Part shown: in pieces, positions 12,236 to 25,790 of the stretch
Layout of the letters: each line of letters begins with the position of its first letter
How positions within the stretch are numbered: position 1 is the first letter of the stretch
Assembly (NCBI GenBank): GCA_911728455.2
Contig: OU452225.1
Location: 436,501-500,500, forward strand
DNA length: 64,000 nucleotides
Origin: Marthasterias glacialis
Lineage: Eukaryota; Echinodermata; Asteroidea; Forcipulatida; Asteriidae
Direction: 5' to 3'
The notes under the pieces: model-generated
Databases searched by the model: none
Told to the model about the DNA's origin: nothing
What the model saw: the letters and a program-made list of their open reading frames with translations, nothing else
Position numbers and translations under genes: made by a program

Positions 12236-13331
12236 TCCGTGTATACCCAGACTACGGAGAAGCCAATACACAAAACTGCAGCCACACACTCTTGCTTTTT
12301 GTAAACTTTATAATGGCTCAAAAGCTGGCATTCGTTCAAGGGCGTCGATGCTACCGAAAAGCGTGTGTGTGTGCCCTTACACTCACCAACTTACGGGCAC
12401 TTTACACAATGGAACAATGCTACCCCACAAGGTTTTCTTAGAAAAGTTTGCGGGTATTTGATATGCTTGTGGACGTACATGATTTTTCTGTGTATGTGTG
12501 TTTTTATATTGTACATTTAAGTTTGTAATTTCCAGTTTTGGATTTTAATAAAGTTTTATCTAATCTATGCTACCCCAACTCTAAAAAGTGTTTCATCTGA
12601 TTCCCGTTTCACCGTTTAGAAATAGTGCCTTTGTCAAAAAGGCAAGTTACTTCAATTCGATAACTTAAAATTATGTATTATCTTAAAAAGAAACTAGTTT
12701 ATGTAAAAGCTAGTGATAATCGTTGAATTCAAACTGCGTCAATAAGTTTCTTTAATTTTTGTTCGCATTGGTAATCAATAATGTCTTCATTTTTAATAAA
12801 AACCTCAGCAGTCTCAGCAAATTCCTTGTACATTTTTGCAGTCCGTTCAGGGTAAATTAAATGCAGCTGAATAAAATGATGCATACATTATTCCACTGAA
12901 TGGTTTGATAAAGCCACTTCTTCAGCACCATGTACATCAAACAGTAGGACTTCATGTGTTTGATGTCCACATAAGTATCTTCATAACGTCTAATGTCACC
13001 GACGACATCTACTTGGTCTACGAAATAGCCATTCATAAAGAGCAAATACACGAGTGGTGATAAGTTTGCTATATTTTCCTTCTAAAAGCTGACATGGGGG
13101 CTTCCGGTCATGGGCGCCGCCATGTTTTTTTCCGTCATTGGTGCCCGTACCCTGCCGGTTTGATGCAACCCGGGGTACCTGTTGGTTTGGGTTTGCCCTG
13201 GGGTTCCGACAACCCCCCCCCCCGTGGGCGGACCTAGAATATGTCTTTTTTGTGAGGGCTGAGCGTGTGCCGATTGGTGGGCTCTTTACACCGGTTGGGG
13301 TGTGTTCCGGTCCCATCAGACGTGGTCCGTT
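12236..13331. other. Non-genic sequence with an isolated poly(A) signal
   Basis: An AATAAA at 12547-12552 follows T/G-rich sequence and could be the 3' end of a plus-strand transcript or retroposon, but no coding region precedes it. A C-run lies at about 13211-13221. I see no gene. Confidence 0.35.
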
Positions 13332-13384
13332 TTTGTTTGTTTGTTTGTTTGTTTGTTTGTTTGTTTGTTTGTTTGTTTGTTTGT

Positions 13385-13419
<35 letters not shown>

Positions 13420-13440
13420 TTGCTTGCTTGCTTGTGTGTG
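13332..13440. repeat. Compound microsatellite (TTTG)n-(CTTG)n-(TG)n
   Basis: About 14 TTTG units are followed by about 11 CTTG units with one interruption, then TG repeats. All open frames across it on both strands encode only repeats such as LFVC or KQTN and are artefacts of the microsatellite. Confidence 0.95.
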
Positions 13441-14450
13441 TGAGTTTGTTTAGGCATTCAAACCGGGGACTTATAACAAAAGAGGACAATAGGGTCCCCG
13501 GTTGGAAAAGGTCCCCAGTTGGAAATCGTGTACAAAACCAATGGGAGCTGTTGCTAAAAAGTTTAAGTACAAACAAAAGAGGGACAATAGGAGGTCCCTG
13601 ATTGCAGGTAAATACACACAAACCCACACTTGTGTGTGTGTGGGTTTGTAAACATGCACTTGTGGGGTCCTGAGAACAATAGAACAATGGACCCCACAAG
13701 GTAAATTCAATAGGAACAATTCGACCCCACAAGGGGATTCTTTAGAAAAGGGATAATAGAACTAACAAAAGGATACCCCATAAGTCTACGTTTGTGAGGG
13801 TGTGTGTGTGTGTGTGTGTGAGTAAACATTGCGTACAAAGTGTGGACCTCAGAACAAAAGAGGTCCACACAAGCCAGGGTTCTGTGACCTTCTATGGACT
13901 TGCACACGTCCACACAAGGTTTTTTCTGATAGGGACGTGTACAAAAATGTTCACTGCATGAGAACAAAGGAAGGTCCACACAGTGTATGTAACAAAAACA
14001 TGTGGATAGATATTCGCTGCCTTATGGAGACATTAGACAAAAGGGAAAGCAAGGAACAATGTGTCTCCAAAGGGAAATTCTAAAGAGAGGGCTGCTCCAC
14101 AAGGAATTTTGTGTACAAAGTCTATGGGAGGATGTTAACTACAGGGACAAAGGAAAGAACAAAAGAAGTCTCCACAAGGATGCAAAAACTGGAATGTGTG
14201 GGCATGTTTGACCATATGCTCCGAGGACATTTTACAATAGGGACAATAGGTCCTCACTAGTCAGTTCTTTGTCTTCATGGGTCCTCGGACGCCATTTGTG
14301 TACAAAACCAATGGAGATTGCTTCAGTACAGGAACAATAGAATTCACAATAGAAGTCCTCGGACATAATGGTGATTCACGACTGTGTGTGTATGTGTGTG
14401 TGTGTGTGTTGGTTGGTTGGTTTGTTTGTGTTTTTTTTTTTGTGCGGCAT
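13441..14450 (+). repeat. Modular dispersed repeat built from 'ggacaatagg' and 'gtcccc' words
   Basis: About 1 kb is made of irregular modules, each joining a purine-rich word (ggacaatagg, aacaaaagag, agaacaa) to a gtcc-type word (ggtccccg, gaccccacaag, gtccacacaa, gtctccacaagg). Runs of gt/tg lie between and after them. The first 160 bp, starting 'gagtttgtttaggcattcaa', recurs nearly unchanged at 35.4-35.6 kb; the part at 14030-14165 recurs at 8.86-9.03 kb. I see no terminal repeats or coding frame. It may be a decayed complex satellite spread by transposition or gene conversion. Confidence 0.7.
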
Positions 14451-17147
14451 CCAGTCTGTGGCGGCGCTTGCGTAAGGATAAAAAAGGGGTTCGTGGGTAT
14501 TGAATTTGCGATAAATTTTTGTCTATATTAAAACAATAAATTTTTGGGTTTGAACGACATCGCCCGTTCTTAAATTTGAGTTCGTTGTTTGTGCATTCTG
14601 AGAAAGCCTGTGTGCAATAGTTATAACAAACAAGTTGGTGGCAGAGTCAGTAGGGGCTTAAATTACAATAACAAAAAGAAAGTCCTTAAATGAACTACAG
14701 CGATAAACCTCCACAAACAGCACAACCCTATGGAACTCATTAGGTTCAAATCCCTAATAGTGTTTTCTCATCTTACAGGACAAAGACTGAGAACAGGGTT
14801 GCGTAAGATTGCCACAGCTTTCATGTCAAGCTTTGTCCACAACATGTTCTCATCCCTGTGGTGTGTTTCCTTTCAAATGCTTATAAAACCACTTCCATCT
14901 GCTATGTACAGTTCACATAGAAACAATAGAATGGCTGCGAGAACATCACTAGAATTTAAAATTTTAAACTGTAATTTACGCATTAAACCTCCAATATGCC
15001 ACTTTCAATCACCATCACAATTTATGCTTCCTCATTGACATTATTTCACAACTGTTCACTATTTGTTCACATACATTCCTACCCTTGCCTCCGCCGACTA
15101 ATGGCACTTTTAAGCACTGCACTTCACGTTTACATTTCCCCGTAATTATGGAGAGAAAACCATAATGCAACCCCACCCTGCACACAAAAAGGCCATATCC
15201 CATTACAATAAAAACATTGTAACTAAAAATACAATCTAAAATCTGATTGACTGAATAACGGTATGAAATAAATACAAGCGATATAAATCTCATCTAGTAG
15301 CAATATAAACCTCATTAAGGTAAAGGCTTCAGTATAACCAATAATATATTATTTTCCAAGCAAAAGACCACACAAACAAACAAAGACAACAAGAAACAGA
15401 CAAACAAACAAAGAATTACAGAAATACTGAAGTAACGAATTTAGACATAAACAACAACAAAAAAGCAAGGAAACACAGAATTCAAGACAGGAATAACATG
15501 TGCCCCCACCCCCCGAACTGAAACAATCCTGGCTACGCCGGTGCCCAACCTGCTCCGACCCCAACCCAAAACCGTTCGCATGCCACACGCTCAAAATTTC
15601 ACTAAGACATAACAACATTGCGTACCGTTTTAAACTGCCGTTAACAAACCCATTTTATAAAATGATGACCCTTGAGTGCCCCCCCCCCCTGCAAATTACA
15701 CCCTTACCCCACATTATATTGACTGCAACATTTATTGCGAAAACACCGAAAAAAGGAAAAAAGCTGCACTGAGTTCATTGTACATGTATAGACGTTTGGT
15801 ACGCGTCAACTTTGAGATTAACCACAGTTTTCACTGATGCATGTTGGGTGGTGTCAACTAAGGCGTGGGGTGGGGTTACATTTGCAGCCTCACTGCATTT
15901 CTGAGCCTTAGAGGAATAGCTGAGATATGTTTGCGATAAATAACAGATTCGAACTATACTGCTTATCAGAAATACAATAGAATGTACATTACTTCTGACC
16001 AGTAGCGTAAAACGGGGATTAGTGGCTTCAGTAAATATCCCCACCCTTCATTTGAAATCTGAACCTATTAGATTAAAAATCACCCGACTAAGTGTTACAT
16101 GTTATCACGATATTTATGTAGTAAAAAAATTGCGTTATTATAGTTCTTGTTTTTTTAAACTCAAACTTAACTATAAGTTAATATGGCAGAAGCTCCCCCA
16201 TATAATTGATGCACCCATTTGTGTGCCTCTGCTACTGGTTCCCGGCATAGTCAATGATGTTGTTGTCGTCTGACGTTCGATGATGAGGATCTGTCGGAAC
16301 ACTCCACCGAGGACAATTTGACTTAAGATTTAAACCCAAACAATACTAAAAAACTCAAAAGTCTTGCTCAGAGCAGAACCGGTACCAGCCAAAAGACCAT
16401 GCTATATGTATATTGCCCATGACTGGTTTTCTAATGTTATTTGCTAAGCATGTAATTTGGGTAAGCAATATTTCCTGTTTCACGACTTCAAGAAATTTAC
16501 AATACTTTTCAGTACGACCAATGCAGCGGTGATTAGATAGTGTTTACCTTTTTGCGTAAACATTCTCTGGCTGTGTTTTATTGTTGTACCGTGTAGTTTT
16601 CAGTAGCTTTTACTTCTTTTATTGTTCACTGTTCTTGCATTATAAATAATATTATTACATTGGTCACTACGCAAATTTTCAAATATTTTTGCAATGCCTT
16701 TACCTTAAAGACCCAGCTCAACATTGGTAGGAAGAAAAGCATTAATGTTCACAGATGTACATATACCTTACGTGGTATAAAGATTATGATGGCAGAAAAC
16801 TTTCCTTGAAATGTTTCTGCCTGAAGTGTTATAGTTTTTGAATAATAAATCAAATAAGATCCAAAATTAGTTTTCGTCTCAGTGAGACGAAAACCCTGCC
16901 TATATATAAATAAGGAATGCGTACAAAAATGCTGAATGCATTTTTACTGTTTTCTCACAAAATAAAACAACGAAATGAGCTGACATTTTCACAGGTTGGT
17001 TTTATTACAAATATCTTGATTTGTGCAAAGAATGGAAGCATTTACAGTCAGTTTACCAATGTTGAATCTGGGATTATAAGTTTTATTATAATCATTGTTA
17101 TTATTATTATTATTTTTATTACTATTTTACAATATTTTTGGTGTCTA
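14451..17147. other. Non-genic sequence
   Basis: I see no gene, paired ends or tandem array across this stretch. C-rich runs lie at about 15505 and 15680. An AT-rich (att)n patch lies at about 17090-17115. Confidence 0.4.
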
Positions 17148-17300
17148 TAGTGGTGAGCATCTGCTGTCTCGAATGGCGCGGGGCGGGGAGGGGGGGGGGT
17201 TCGAATCCCACCTGAGTAGATATGCCTGAGTGTGAATTGTTTTCCCGCAAGACTCGGCGAAACCTCGAGTATGCAGTGCTTCTTATCACACATCTGTGTA
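17148..17300 (+). mobile_element. tRNA-derived SINE-like element
   Basis: A 5' part resembling a tRNA has an A-box-like 'tagtggtgagcat' and a perfect B box, GGTTCGAATCC, about 50 bp later, split by a G-run. It is followed by a non-tRNA body (cccgcaagactcggcgaaac, then gagtatgcagtgcttct) of the kind carried by tRNA-derived SINEs. The length is about 150 bp. I see no second copy in the window, so the SINE call rests on the promoter boxes and layout. Confidence 0.45.
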
Positions 17301-18534
17301 AGCGTAGAAAATAAAATAGTTTTATATATTTATCCCTTCAAAATTCAATTAAAATGAGAAAAGTTATTACTTGTGTTCAGAGACCTTCAAGCCACCTGAT
17401 ATACCGACATGAAAATTAATTCATAATACACTGAACTGTGGGAATGGATTACCAGCATACGATACAAATCCTTTTGTGTATTCCCGCCTTCTTTCAAATA
17501 ATGAAATATGGATGACTTTGAAATGGAAAGCATTAAAGTGAAAACGTATTCACGTCGAGTCCCATTTGGGCCAAAGTAATGTGTCACTGTCCACAAATTC
17601 AGAATTGAATTCTGCTTGGATTTAAAATGTCATTAAGTTAGGTATTTGTTGTCAAATGTTAAGGGTCAAAAGTGAATCACAAAAGGATACCATTTGGGTC
17701 ATACCATTGGGATCATGGGGGAGGGGAGGGGCTTTTAAGAGGATAAGCCCACTTTGTTGTCTTTTCTCATTATATTTCTTTCACTTCTCTGCTGCAAACT
17801 AATGGTCTAGCCTTAATAACTAAAAACAGTTTACATACGAAAATAAATTATTTGAAAAATGCGAAAAGCGACCCGAAACAAATAAACAAAATGAAACAAA
17901 TTAAGTGAATTTCATTTAATATGAACTATTTAACCTCGAGTCTAAATTTTAAGCAGCTGCAATTATGCCAGCAGTAAACGACAACAACAAAGGGGTTGTG
18001 AGTTTTGTATCTAAATGCAAACACCTGTCCACAAGGATAAGTGGGTTGCAACGTCACTCGTTTAACAAATAATCTATTGACCGCGAGTCATCAGTAACCA
18101 ACAACTTCATCCTGTCACCATATTTCATCAGTATGATGGTAATTCATCTGTAATAATCCTGGCGTATTAGTATGGAATCAAAAAGGTAGATAATGGACCC
18201 TTGATGTCACATGACTTCGCGAAGATATCGTAGAAGCATTAGGGGGAATACAAAAGTGTGCGCCCGCTTTTTGCGTTAAAAAAAAACCCTAAAACAATAC
18301 AATGTTATTTCTTTGTCAGAATCACCGGAGAAATGAATTGTCTTTTCGTTCTTTCTACTGACAATTTATCTAAACTTTTTTGGTTGTTTTGTATGTTTAG
18401 TGGTTGGGAATTAATTTGCTGTTCTATAAACCAAGGATGTAAATCCCTACACAGTTCACATTATTACAGGTTATGACTGTCACGGGAAGATGTTCGGATA
18501 CAAAACTCGGGAAGCCTTAATGGTTGTCCTGATG
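17301..18534. other. Non-genic sequence
   Basis: AT-rich sequence without recognisable genes or paired ends. Confidence 0.4.
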
Positions 18535-18838
18535 GGCTGGATTTCACAAAGCATTTGGATTCATCTCAAGATGAGTTGTCAATATTTCCATAGTGGTGTG
18601 TATTGTTACACCATACTTTGATAAGAAATTAAAATTGAAGATCGATCTGAACTCTTTGTGAAATTGCCCTCCCTTGGATCAGGATGCCTGGGCATAATTT
18701 TACAAAGGACTATTTACGAATGATCTAAGATGAATTATGAATATTGCCGTAGTGATTGGTATTGTGATATCACACTTTCCTTTGCAATTAAGATTGATAC
18801 ACAGTTATGATCAATTTTAGTTCTTTGTGAAATCGGCC
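18535..18838. mobile_element. Two adjacent MITE copies with 'atttcacaaag' ends
   Basis: Copy one (about 18535-18669) begins gggctggatttcacaaag and ends ctttgtgaaattgccc. Copy two (about 18689-18838) begins gggcataattttacaaag and ends ctttgtgaaatcggcc. The interiors align: a 'gatgagttgtcaatatt' or 'gatgaattatgaatatt' word, then a 'gta/tgtgatat(c)acac' word. The ends recall the gggcccaatttcatag family at 36.6 and 49.5 kb, so this may be a diverged subfamily in tandem. Confidence 0.7.
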
Positions 18839-20314
18839 ACAAATTCCCAGGGCAGTGTGACTTTTAATGATTGCCTTGACTGTGCAAGACTTACGTGTAT
18901 TCGAAAGTTTGGACCCGTTCAAAGTTGTTTCCATCACAATCCATGTCAAAGCGATGTATAGAGAACGCATAGAGCTACGGCGTATATATTTTTGTATAAT
19001 GACTCTATTGGAGAACCAAAGGTTTCCCATTGTTCGATCCCATGCCGCAAGATATGTGCTATGAATCAAAAACACAGTACTGGCCTGGATCGGCACCATC
19101 GCAAATATTCACGACAGAACATCGCAAACGTGCAGATAGTTGTGATTTACGACGTCCCTCTTGGGACACCATAGTACCATTTTATGACTTTGCTTTCAAA
19201 ACGCACTTTATCCAAGGTTGTGCCAAGGTTAATCAATTCCAATGTGCAACCATAGAGAAAACCACGGTGAAACATAATGGTATTATCTACCGATTACTTG
19301 TAATGTTTGTTATTCATTCTTCACTGCGTGCGGTGTCAAAATATTAGTGAGACTTGAAAATTATCTGCACTTTTTCTAATATTTTTTTTTATATTTCTTT
19401 TCTCTCTCTTTTTTTTGTTTTTTTGTTTTTAGGGGGGGGGGAGTGAATTAAAGTATATAGCGTATTACGTTGCTGTAGTTTTTTTGTAAGAAGTATTCTG
19501 TCATGTAAAAGAATAGCATGGTAAAAAAAACATTGACATGAAGGTAACTGAACATCATTGACACTAAATAATTTTTCACAGATTTGCAAAACACTTGAGT
19601 AAATTGAATGTGCTCTTCAAAACACTAATGTACCATTCGTTAATATAAGAAATTTGATTGCGGGCACAGTATACACGCAATTCCCATCATTCCTGTACTG
19701 TATAGAATGGGGAGGGCTGTGGAGGGGTCAAAACGACCCTCCCCTACCCCGTTGGACAAAAATATAGTTTGCTTTTACAATCAGATCGGAATCATGTGAG
19801 CTTACAAAGATCTACGCCTAATAAGAGTCAGTTCAGCAATCGTTGCCAATATTGTTATCGTATATTATATTCATTTTGAAAGAGTCGACTTAAAAAGAGC
19901 GCTCCCATGTAAGAACTAGCTCATGCCCCCCATAAAAACAAACGATAAGTAAAATGAAATAAACACATAAATAAATTAATTCTAACAAAAATGTATGTGT
20001 ACATAACTAAATAAATTAACATAAATTAATAAATAATCAAATAAATGACATTGTTCATGTTTTGAAATAAATAGAATCGTATAACTCCGCCCAAGAGAAG
20101 AAATAAATGAGTAATTAAATAACATAAAATAAAATAACATTTATTAATTAGAAACCGCACAATGCGCCTCTCTGAAAACCCCTTGGAAGACCCCCCATAG
20201 CCTTTGTCTTTTTATTGTACTCTGATTGTCCTCATTTTGTGCAACCTGTGTTGTAGGGAACGCACAAGAGATAGTGATCGTTGTTTGTTGATGTACTTTC
20301 ACAATCGGTGATGT
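18839..20314. other. Non-genic sequence
   Basis: A plus-strand frame at 19030-19347 is open but resembles no family I know, and an overlapping frame is open too. G- and T-runs lie at about 19381-19441. A patch of ataaataaa-type repeats lies at 19940-20150. Confidence 0.35.
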
Positions 20315-21085
20315 AATAGACGATTGCGCGGCCAATGTTTACATGTAATCACTTGACCCATAGTAGACTAGGCTACTACGTCATCTCAGCTGATGACAAA
20401 CTTTGTGCAAATACATGCTGTGACCTACAGAGTCACATCAACAGTCGGCTTTGGTAATAATAACACAGTTCCTCAGCCCTTTTATTAAAGTTGTACGGTA
20501 TGTTAAAAGTGACATTGATTTCAATTATATTACTGTTTCATAATCTACAAGTATTGTGCTACAAAAGAGGTTTATTTTGCTTGTATTAATGTAAATCATT
20601 GTAAAAACAAAACAAAAAACAAAAACAAAAAAACACAAAAAAAACAAAAAAACGGGGGGGGGGGTAAAGAACTTTTTGAAAGTGAGTATTTATACACTAG
20701 CCTTGCAGAATTTCAAATAGACAAAAGAATCACACAAGTTTGGAAAGACTTTTCTTTTGATGATTTCAGCTTCAAAACTGTGTTTGAAAAGTATGTGATC
20801 GCGGTCGTCTGGCCCAAACGTTCCGTCGTGCAACTTGTACAACCACATGATGAGCATTATACGTTCCTCATAGAACTTTAAAAACTTCCCAAACTGTCAT
20901 TACTCTCTGGTACAAACTCTGGAATATTTTTAACAGATTTCGAGAAATAACAGCCTCGATCGAATAAACAAATGCAACAATCATCATGTACTGTACCGCA
21001 CTTTCCTATAGAGGACGTGGTGTTTGTTTACATTTAATACCCACTATACAGGTCACGTGACGTGGGTCGCGCAATTGGTCTACTG
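20315..21085 (-). mobile_element. MITE family A, copy 1 (inverted)
   Basis: The ends read aatagacgattgcgcggcca at the left and tgggtcgcgcaattggtcta at the right, the same termini as the copy at 25.8-26.8 kb but in the opposite direction. The alignment also covers the subterminal cacgtga-plus-'gtagtgggta' block and the interior words ttgcacgacggaacgtttgg and ttgtctatttgaaatt. It is about 770 bp, shorter than copy 2 because of internal deletion. It is non-autonomous as it stands. The superfamily is unknown, as no target duplication is clear. Confidence 0.85.
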
Positions 21086-22724
21086 TTCCTGCGATCGATG
21101 ACTGGGCATGCAATCTGTGATGCATATTCACGTTCGGTGATGCGCTTTGTTTGATATGGGACGGGTTCAGAGCAGATGCGCTATATTCTTCCGTATTCCA
21201 CTCGCACTTGTGCGATAACTAGTATTCAAACGGTTCATTGCACTCATTTCGAATAAAAACATCTTTTTTTATTATTATTATTTTTTTTTAAATACAATTC
21301 CTGAACTCGTTACGGAAGTGCTCTCTACATGTACATTTCTCAACCGTTGGCTGAATAATAAATGCTGCCGTATTTCCTTTGATAATGTATCCAACTTATG
21401 GGAATATTGCTTGATTTTCTGCCCAATGAAATAGTATGAAATTAAAAAATTTGCGCGGATTGTTACGTCATTTATGCCTAACAATATGACTATTAATTAT
21501 ACCCAACACTGGATGCCGTTTTTTAATTTGCCGAACAGCACAGAAAGTGCCAAAAAGGACCAACAAATGCACAAATGACTTTATCCAGCTAGGATATCTG
21601 ACCTATATCTTGAGGATTTGCTGACGCGACGGGGCGTGGATTCGAGTGTTCATGTATTATTCAAATTAATAGAATAATAAATGATAAATTGAATAATAAC
21701 AAATCCGAGGACGTCATGTATGCTTCAAAACAAACCGCTCAAACATAATGGCTTCTATTTCGGCATGACATTTAATTTGGAGTGCATAATACAGTGAGAA
21801 AATTGACAGCGGCGTAATTTAAGAGATATGATGTGAGGGGTGAAGGATAGCGATATCCAACCCACTGAGTCAACACATCTTCGAGCATGGAGTCTGTTGC
21901 CCGCCGAAGGTACCTGATGGGAATTAATAGGCCTAAACATTGGGTAATGTAGCTTGTTATCACCCTGCACAAAGCTCGTTGCAGAAGCTCCTGCACTCAC
22001 GTTGAGCTAAAAGCTTTAGGCAAAGGATCCTTCGAGGACCATCTATTTACAGAAAGTAAAAGAATATAACATCGATGAATAAACAAGGTTCATGTTTAGT
22101 CAGAGGTTTTGTCAGCCCTCGTATATCAATCAAAAATGACATTTAAAACACTTCGTTACACACATATTCGTGGTCAGAAAATAAAGTGTGGGTTCCACAA
22201 ACTTTAAGTTCTAGTTTTTTAAATACGGGTTTCATATTAAAGCCGAAGTTTAGATGTTTATCACAGTGACCCGTTTCAAAATCTCCAAAATCAAACAAAC
22301 GAGTCCCAAAGCGCATTCAAATTACTTGTCGTTGTATAAAATATACCACATTATATAGTGAAGACTCGTCTTAATAATGCATTTCAGCAACGAGAACTAC
22401 CCTACTAAATCAAGACGCCCCTCGTGCCTACACAATCAGTGAATATCATGTTTTTATTTTTAGAGGACGATTCAAATTGTTGAAACATAATACACAATAA
22501 TGATTTGCAAAATGATGCCAGGTTCCATGGTTGTTTCATCGAAGGCACAATTCCACGAAATATTTCTCCTCCATACCCAACTAATTATCTATTGGTGGAC
22601 TATTTGCTTGGTAAATGCACGTCGTGCAGAACTGTTCAGCAAACCTAGTAAAGTTAATAAAAGTAACTCCAGAATAAAACTTGTAGGTTATGGTTTAGGT
22701 ATAGGTTTATTTATTTTCCACCGT
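21086..22724. other. Non-genic sequence
   Basis: Two overlapping minus-strand frames at 21755-22000 are open for about 75-81 codons. Neither resembles a known protein. I see no paired ends or tandem repeats. Confidence 0.35.
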
Positions 22725-24845
22725 ATTTAACAAAACAAAATGGTAAAACAGTAACAGAAAGCAATGGATAAGCAAATGAAATCAATACTTGTGGTTATGA
22801 CATAATGATACTGCGGAGGCATCCATTAAAAAGCAAGGCTTGTATAAGTAATGGTCCCTAAAAGCATGCACGTGCATTGAGCCAGAAGAAATGAAAAAGA
22901 GGGCATGCCATTGGTGGAACAAAAAAAAGAGCTCAATGCACGTGCTGCTCAGAAAAAAAATCCCAGATGTGAAGAAACGAAACAGACAAATACCCTGGGC
23001 ATGGACAATACACAATAAGCCAGCTAACTGGAATTAAATTAACAATTGCATCATAGAGAATCAACCTTAAGCTTCCTTCAACATAATAGATTTGTAAAAA
23101 CGTTTAAAAGTAGAAATGTTTTTTTTATGATTTAAGTTTATCGGTAAATGAATTCCAAAGCATGGGTCCCTCGTGCTTAATCGTTTTATGAGCAAAAGAA
23201 GTACGGGTATATGGAATATGGAAATTGAAAACTCGTGGCTTGACGAGTGAAGTGAGAACGAATTTCAAGATTACGAGAAAAAAATACTTTTAAAAGAAGG
23301 CGGTTTATTGTTACTGGTGACTTGGTACATGAGGGACCCAAGCTGATCATGATAAAGATCATTCAGTTTTAAAGTTTTATGTTTTAAGAACAGGGGATCC
23401 GTATGTACATTAAAATCGGAGAAATTGATTATACGAAGGGCCCGTTTCTGCAAGTCTGTTTAAACGTTTACCAGAGCTACCACCCCATGCAAGTATCCCA
23501 TAATTAATATTTGAAACAACCGGGTTATTGTACAGAGAACCAAGAACGGGTGAGGGAAAACAATGTTTTAGTTTATTAATAACACCAATTTTCCTTGCGA
23601 TATTTTACAAATATAATCCATATGACTTTTCCATGTTAGTCCACAATCAATAAATAATCCTCAAAATTTACAACAATAAGTTTGTTGAATGATTGAATCA
23701 TTAATCTTCATATGGAAGTTCACTAGCAGAATTACTAAATAACGTAGTTTGTTTTGGCAGTGTTGAGGGATAGCCCATTGGTTGTAAACCAATTTGCAGC
23801 AGATTTAAGCTCATTGTTAACTGTGTTCACAAGGTATATACTATGTGAAAAAATAGGTTGGAGTTACCAGCAAACAATATAAATGAAAGCGCGCTAGAAG
23901 AATTTGCAAAGTCGTTGGTATATAATATAAAAAGCAATGGCCCCAGGATGGATCCCTGGGATACGCCATGGGTAAGAATACTAGAACTTGAATTTGAAAT
24001 GGAAACATACAGCGATCTATTTGATAGATAGCTTTTACATGATTCAAGAGCAATTCCTCTCATACCGTTAATTGATAGTTTATGCAATAATATTCGATGG
24101 TCTATTGTATCAGATGCCTTAGAAAGGCCAAGAAATATTCCTATGGTGTGTTTGGAGTCATCAATAGCATTAGAAACTTTATCAATCAAATCAAGGTGTG
24201 CATGTGCGGTTGAATGTTTGCTACGAAAACCAAACTGATTTAGACAAAATATTATATTTATTCAAAAATGTAATGGTACGGGCATAAACGCATTTTTCAA
24301 AAATCTCAGAAAAACAGGACAGGATGGTTTATAATTTTCAATACAATTTGGATCTCCCTTTTTAAAAACAGGGATGACTTTGGCAATTTTTAATTGGGAT
24401 GGAACAATGCCAGTCATAAAGGATGCATTGATAATATGTGCAACAGTTTTACATGTTGAAAAAATTGACTTTTTAATAGAGATATTAATTGTGTCGTGAC
24501 CAGAGCTTTTTTGTTTTGCAAATCTTTAACAATTTCCATAATCTCATAAACTCGTTAATGGGGTAAGAAAAAAGAATTTGTATGATAATTTGACAGATAG
24601 TCCTTAAAATTGAGAGGTGGTTGGATTGGTTGAATGTTGCTGGCAAGACTAGGACCAATGTTGATAAAGTAATCATTACAATAATTTGCAATATGTTCAG
24701 CCTTATTAATTATTTTGCCATCAAGAACAATATTACCAATGCTTTGATATGATTTTTTGTTATTCAAGACAGAGTTAATTACTTTCCATGTATTGTATAG
24801 AAGGCGTATTTTCCCCAAAAGCAACCAAGGGTTAATGAGTCAGTG
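22725..24845 (-). mobile_element. 5'-truncated LINE of the Jockey/CR1 group (reverse transcriptase)
   Basis: On the minus strand, broken frames run from the region just before the reverse transcriptase to the C-terminus. They contain TWKVINSVLN and NYCNDYFINIGPSLAS (24830-24640); FLGLSKASDTIDHRILLHKL and SYLSNRSLYVSIS (24130-23990); GVSQGSILGPLLFILYTNDF (23980-23910); and a LFAGNSNLF segment in place of the catalytic FADD box. The tail has QKRALRIINFSD, then KHKTLKLNDLYHDQ (23450-23340) and EGPMLWNSF (about 23170). A 3'UTR probably reaches about 22725. The endonuclease is missing, as expected for 5' truncation. The Asp-Asp of the catalytic box is changed and several frame breaks exist, so it is dead. 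Confidence 0.85.
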
Positions 24846-25790
24846 TTGATGTTTTATATTTTGGAATAGAATGGCGGCGTCCTTTTTCATACATAACTAT
24901 CAAAGTAGTCCAAACATGAAAGACCACCGCTACCAAAAAGTTCAAGCGAATTAGCATAATTTCCCTACTGAGTTAAAACCAAATGAGTTGTCATTAACCG
25001 CCTATTGTAAATATACCATTAATACTTATTTTATGATGATTACAGTCTTTTGTACAAGTCATAAAATAATGTCTTTTCAAGGCACTTATTGGTTGGATGG
25101 AAACATAAACTTTTTAATTTTTTATAGAATGTTTTTGAATAAGAAATCTTTCCTAACCCTCGGGTCCTCCGCAATAAACATTTTACGAGGTGGATCCACT
25201 AGCTGATTTTTTTATCAACACCCTGTCTTTTAGGTCAATAACCCCCCCCCCCCCCCATGCAAGCCCAAAGCTACACTAAATGACCATGTGGGTCAATTGG
25301 AGTGCCAGTCAAGACTTAGACTTGTGTTATTTACGATCAGTGTGCGGCGCAAGTTGTTTTCACAAAGTGCATACCGACTGGTGCCAATGACCCTTAGCAC
25401 AAGGGTCAATCAGTTACTGCACAGAGACAGGTGGCTGCTGTCTTTCAACACTCCTTACTCTGCAGTGGTTAGGGTCTGGCCAATGAAAGTCTACAGGCTT
25501 GTGGGGTATACCAGGGGTGAGGTTTACATGGAATCTTGGCTTTTTTGGCCCATTGAAAAAAAAGGTATGGCCATATTTGGTAGTACCTGCTGAATTTTAT
25601 CAGCACGTGGTTGACACCAGGGTAAACATTAGATTCGGTAAATGGGCGCTTCATGACCACGACAGCCTTGAGGTCATGGTTAAGCTTTGTTATTAATCAA
25701 GGGAATTTAACGAGTTTTAATTTGAGATCTTCGCGTTATTTATTACTTCGCCGTTTAAGCGCCTACCATATCTTTACACACAATAGACCG
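24846..25790. other. Non-genic sequence with C-run
   Basis: A run of about 16 C lies at 25241-25256. The open frames at 25288-25696 on both strands have no recognisable domain. Confidence 0.35.

Noticed and set aside
12996-13732. Several long open frames on both strands with repeated KQTN or LFVC
   Set aside because: They are produced by the TTTG/CTTG microsatellite and adjoining repeat and are not genes.
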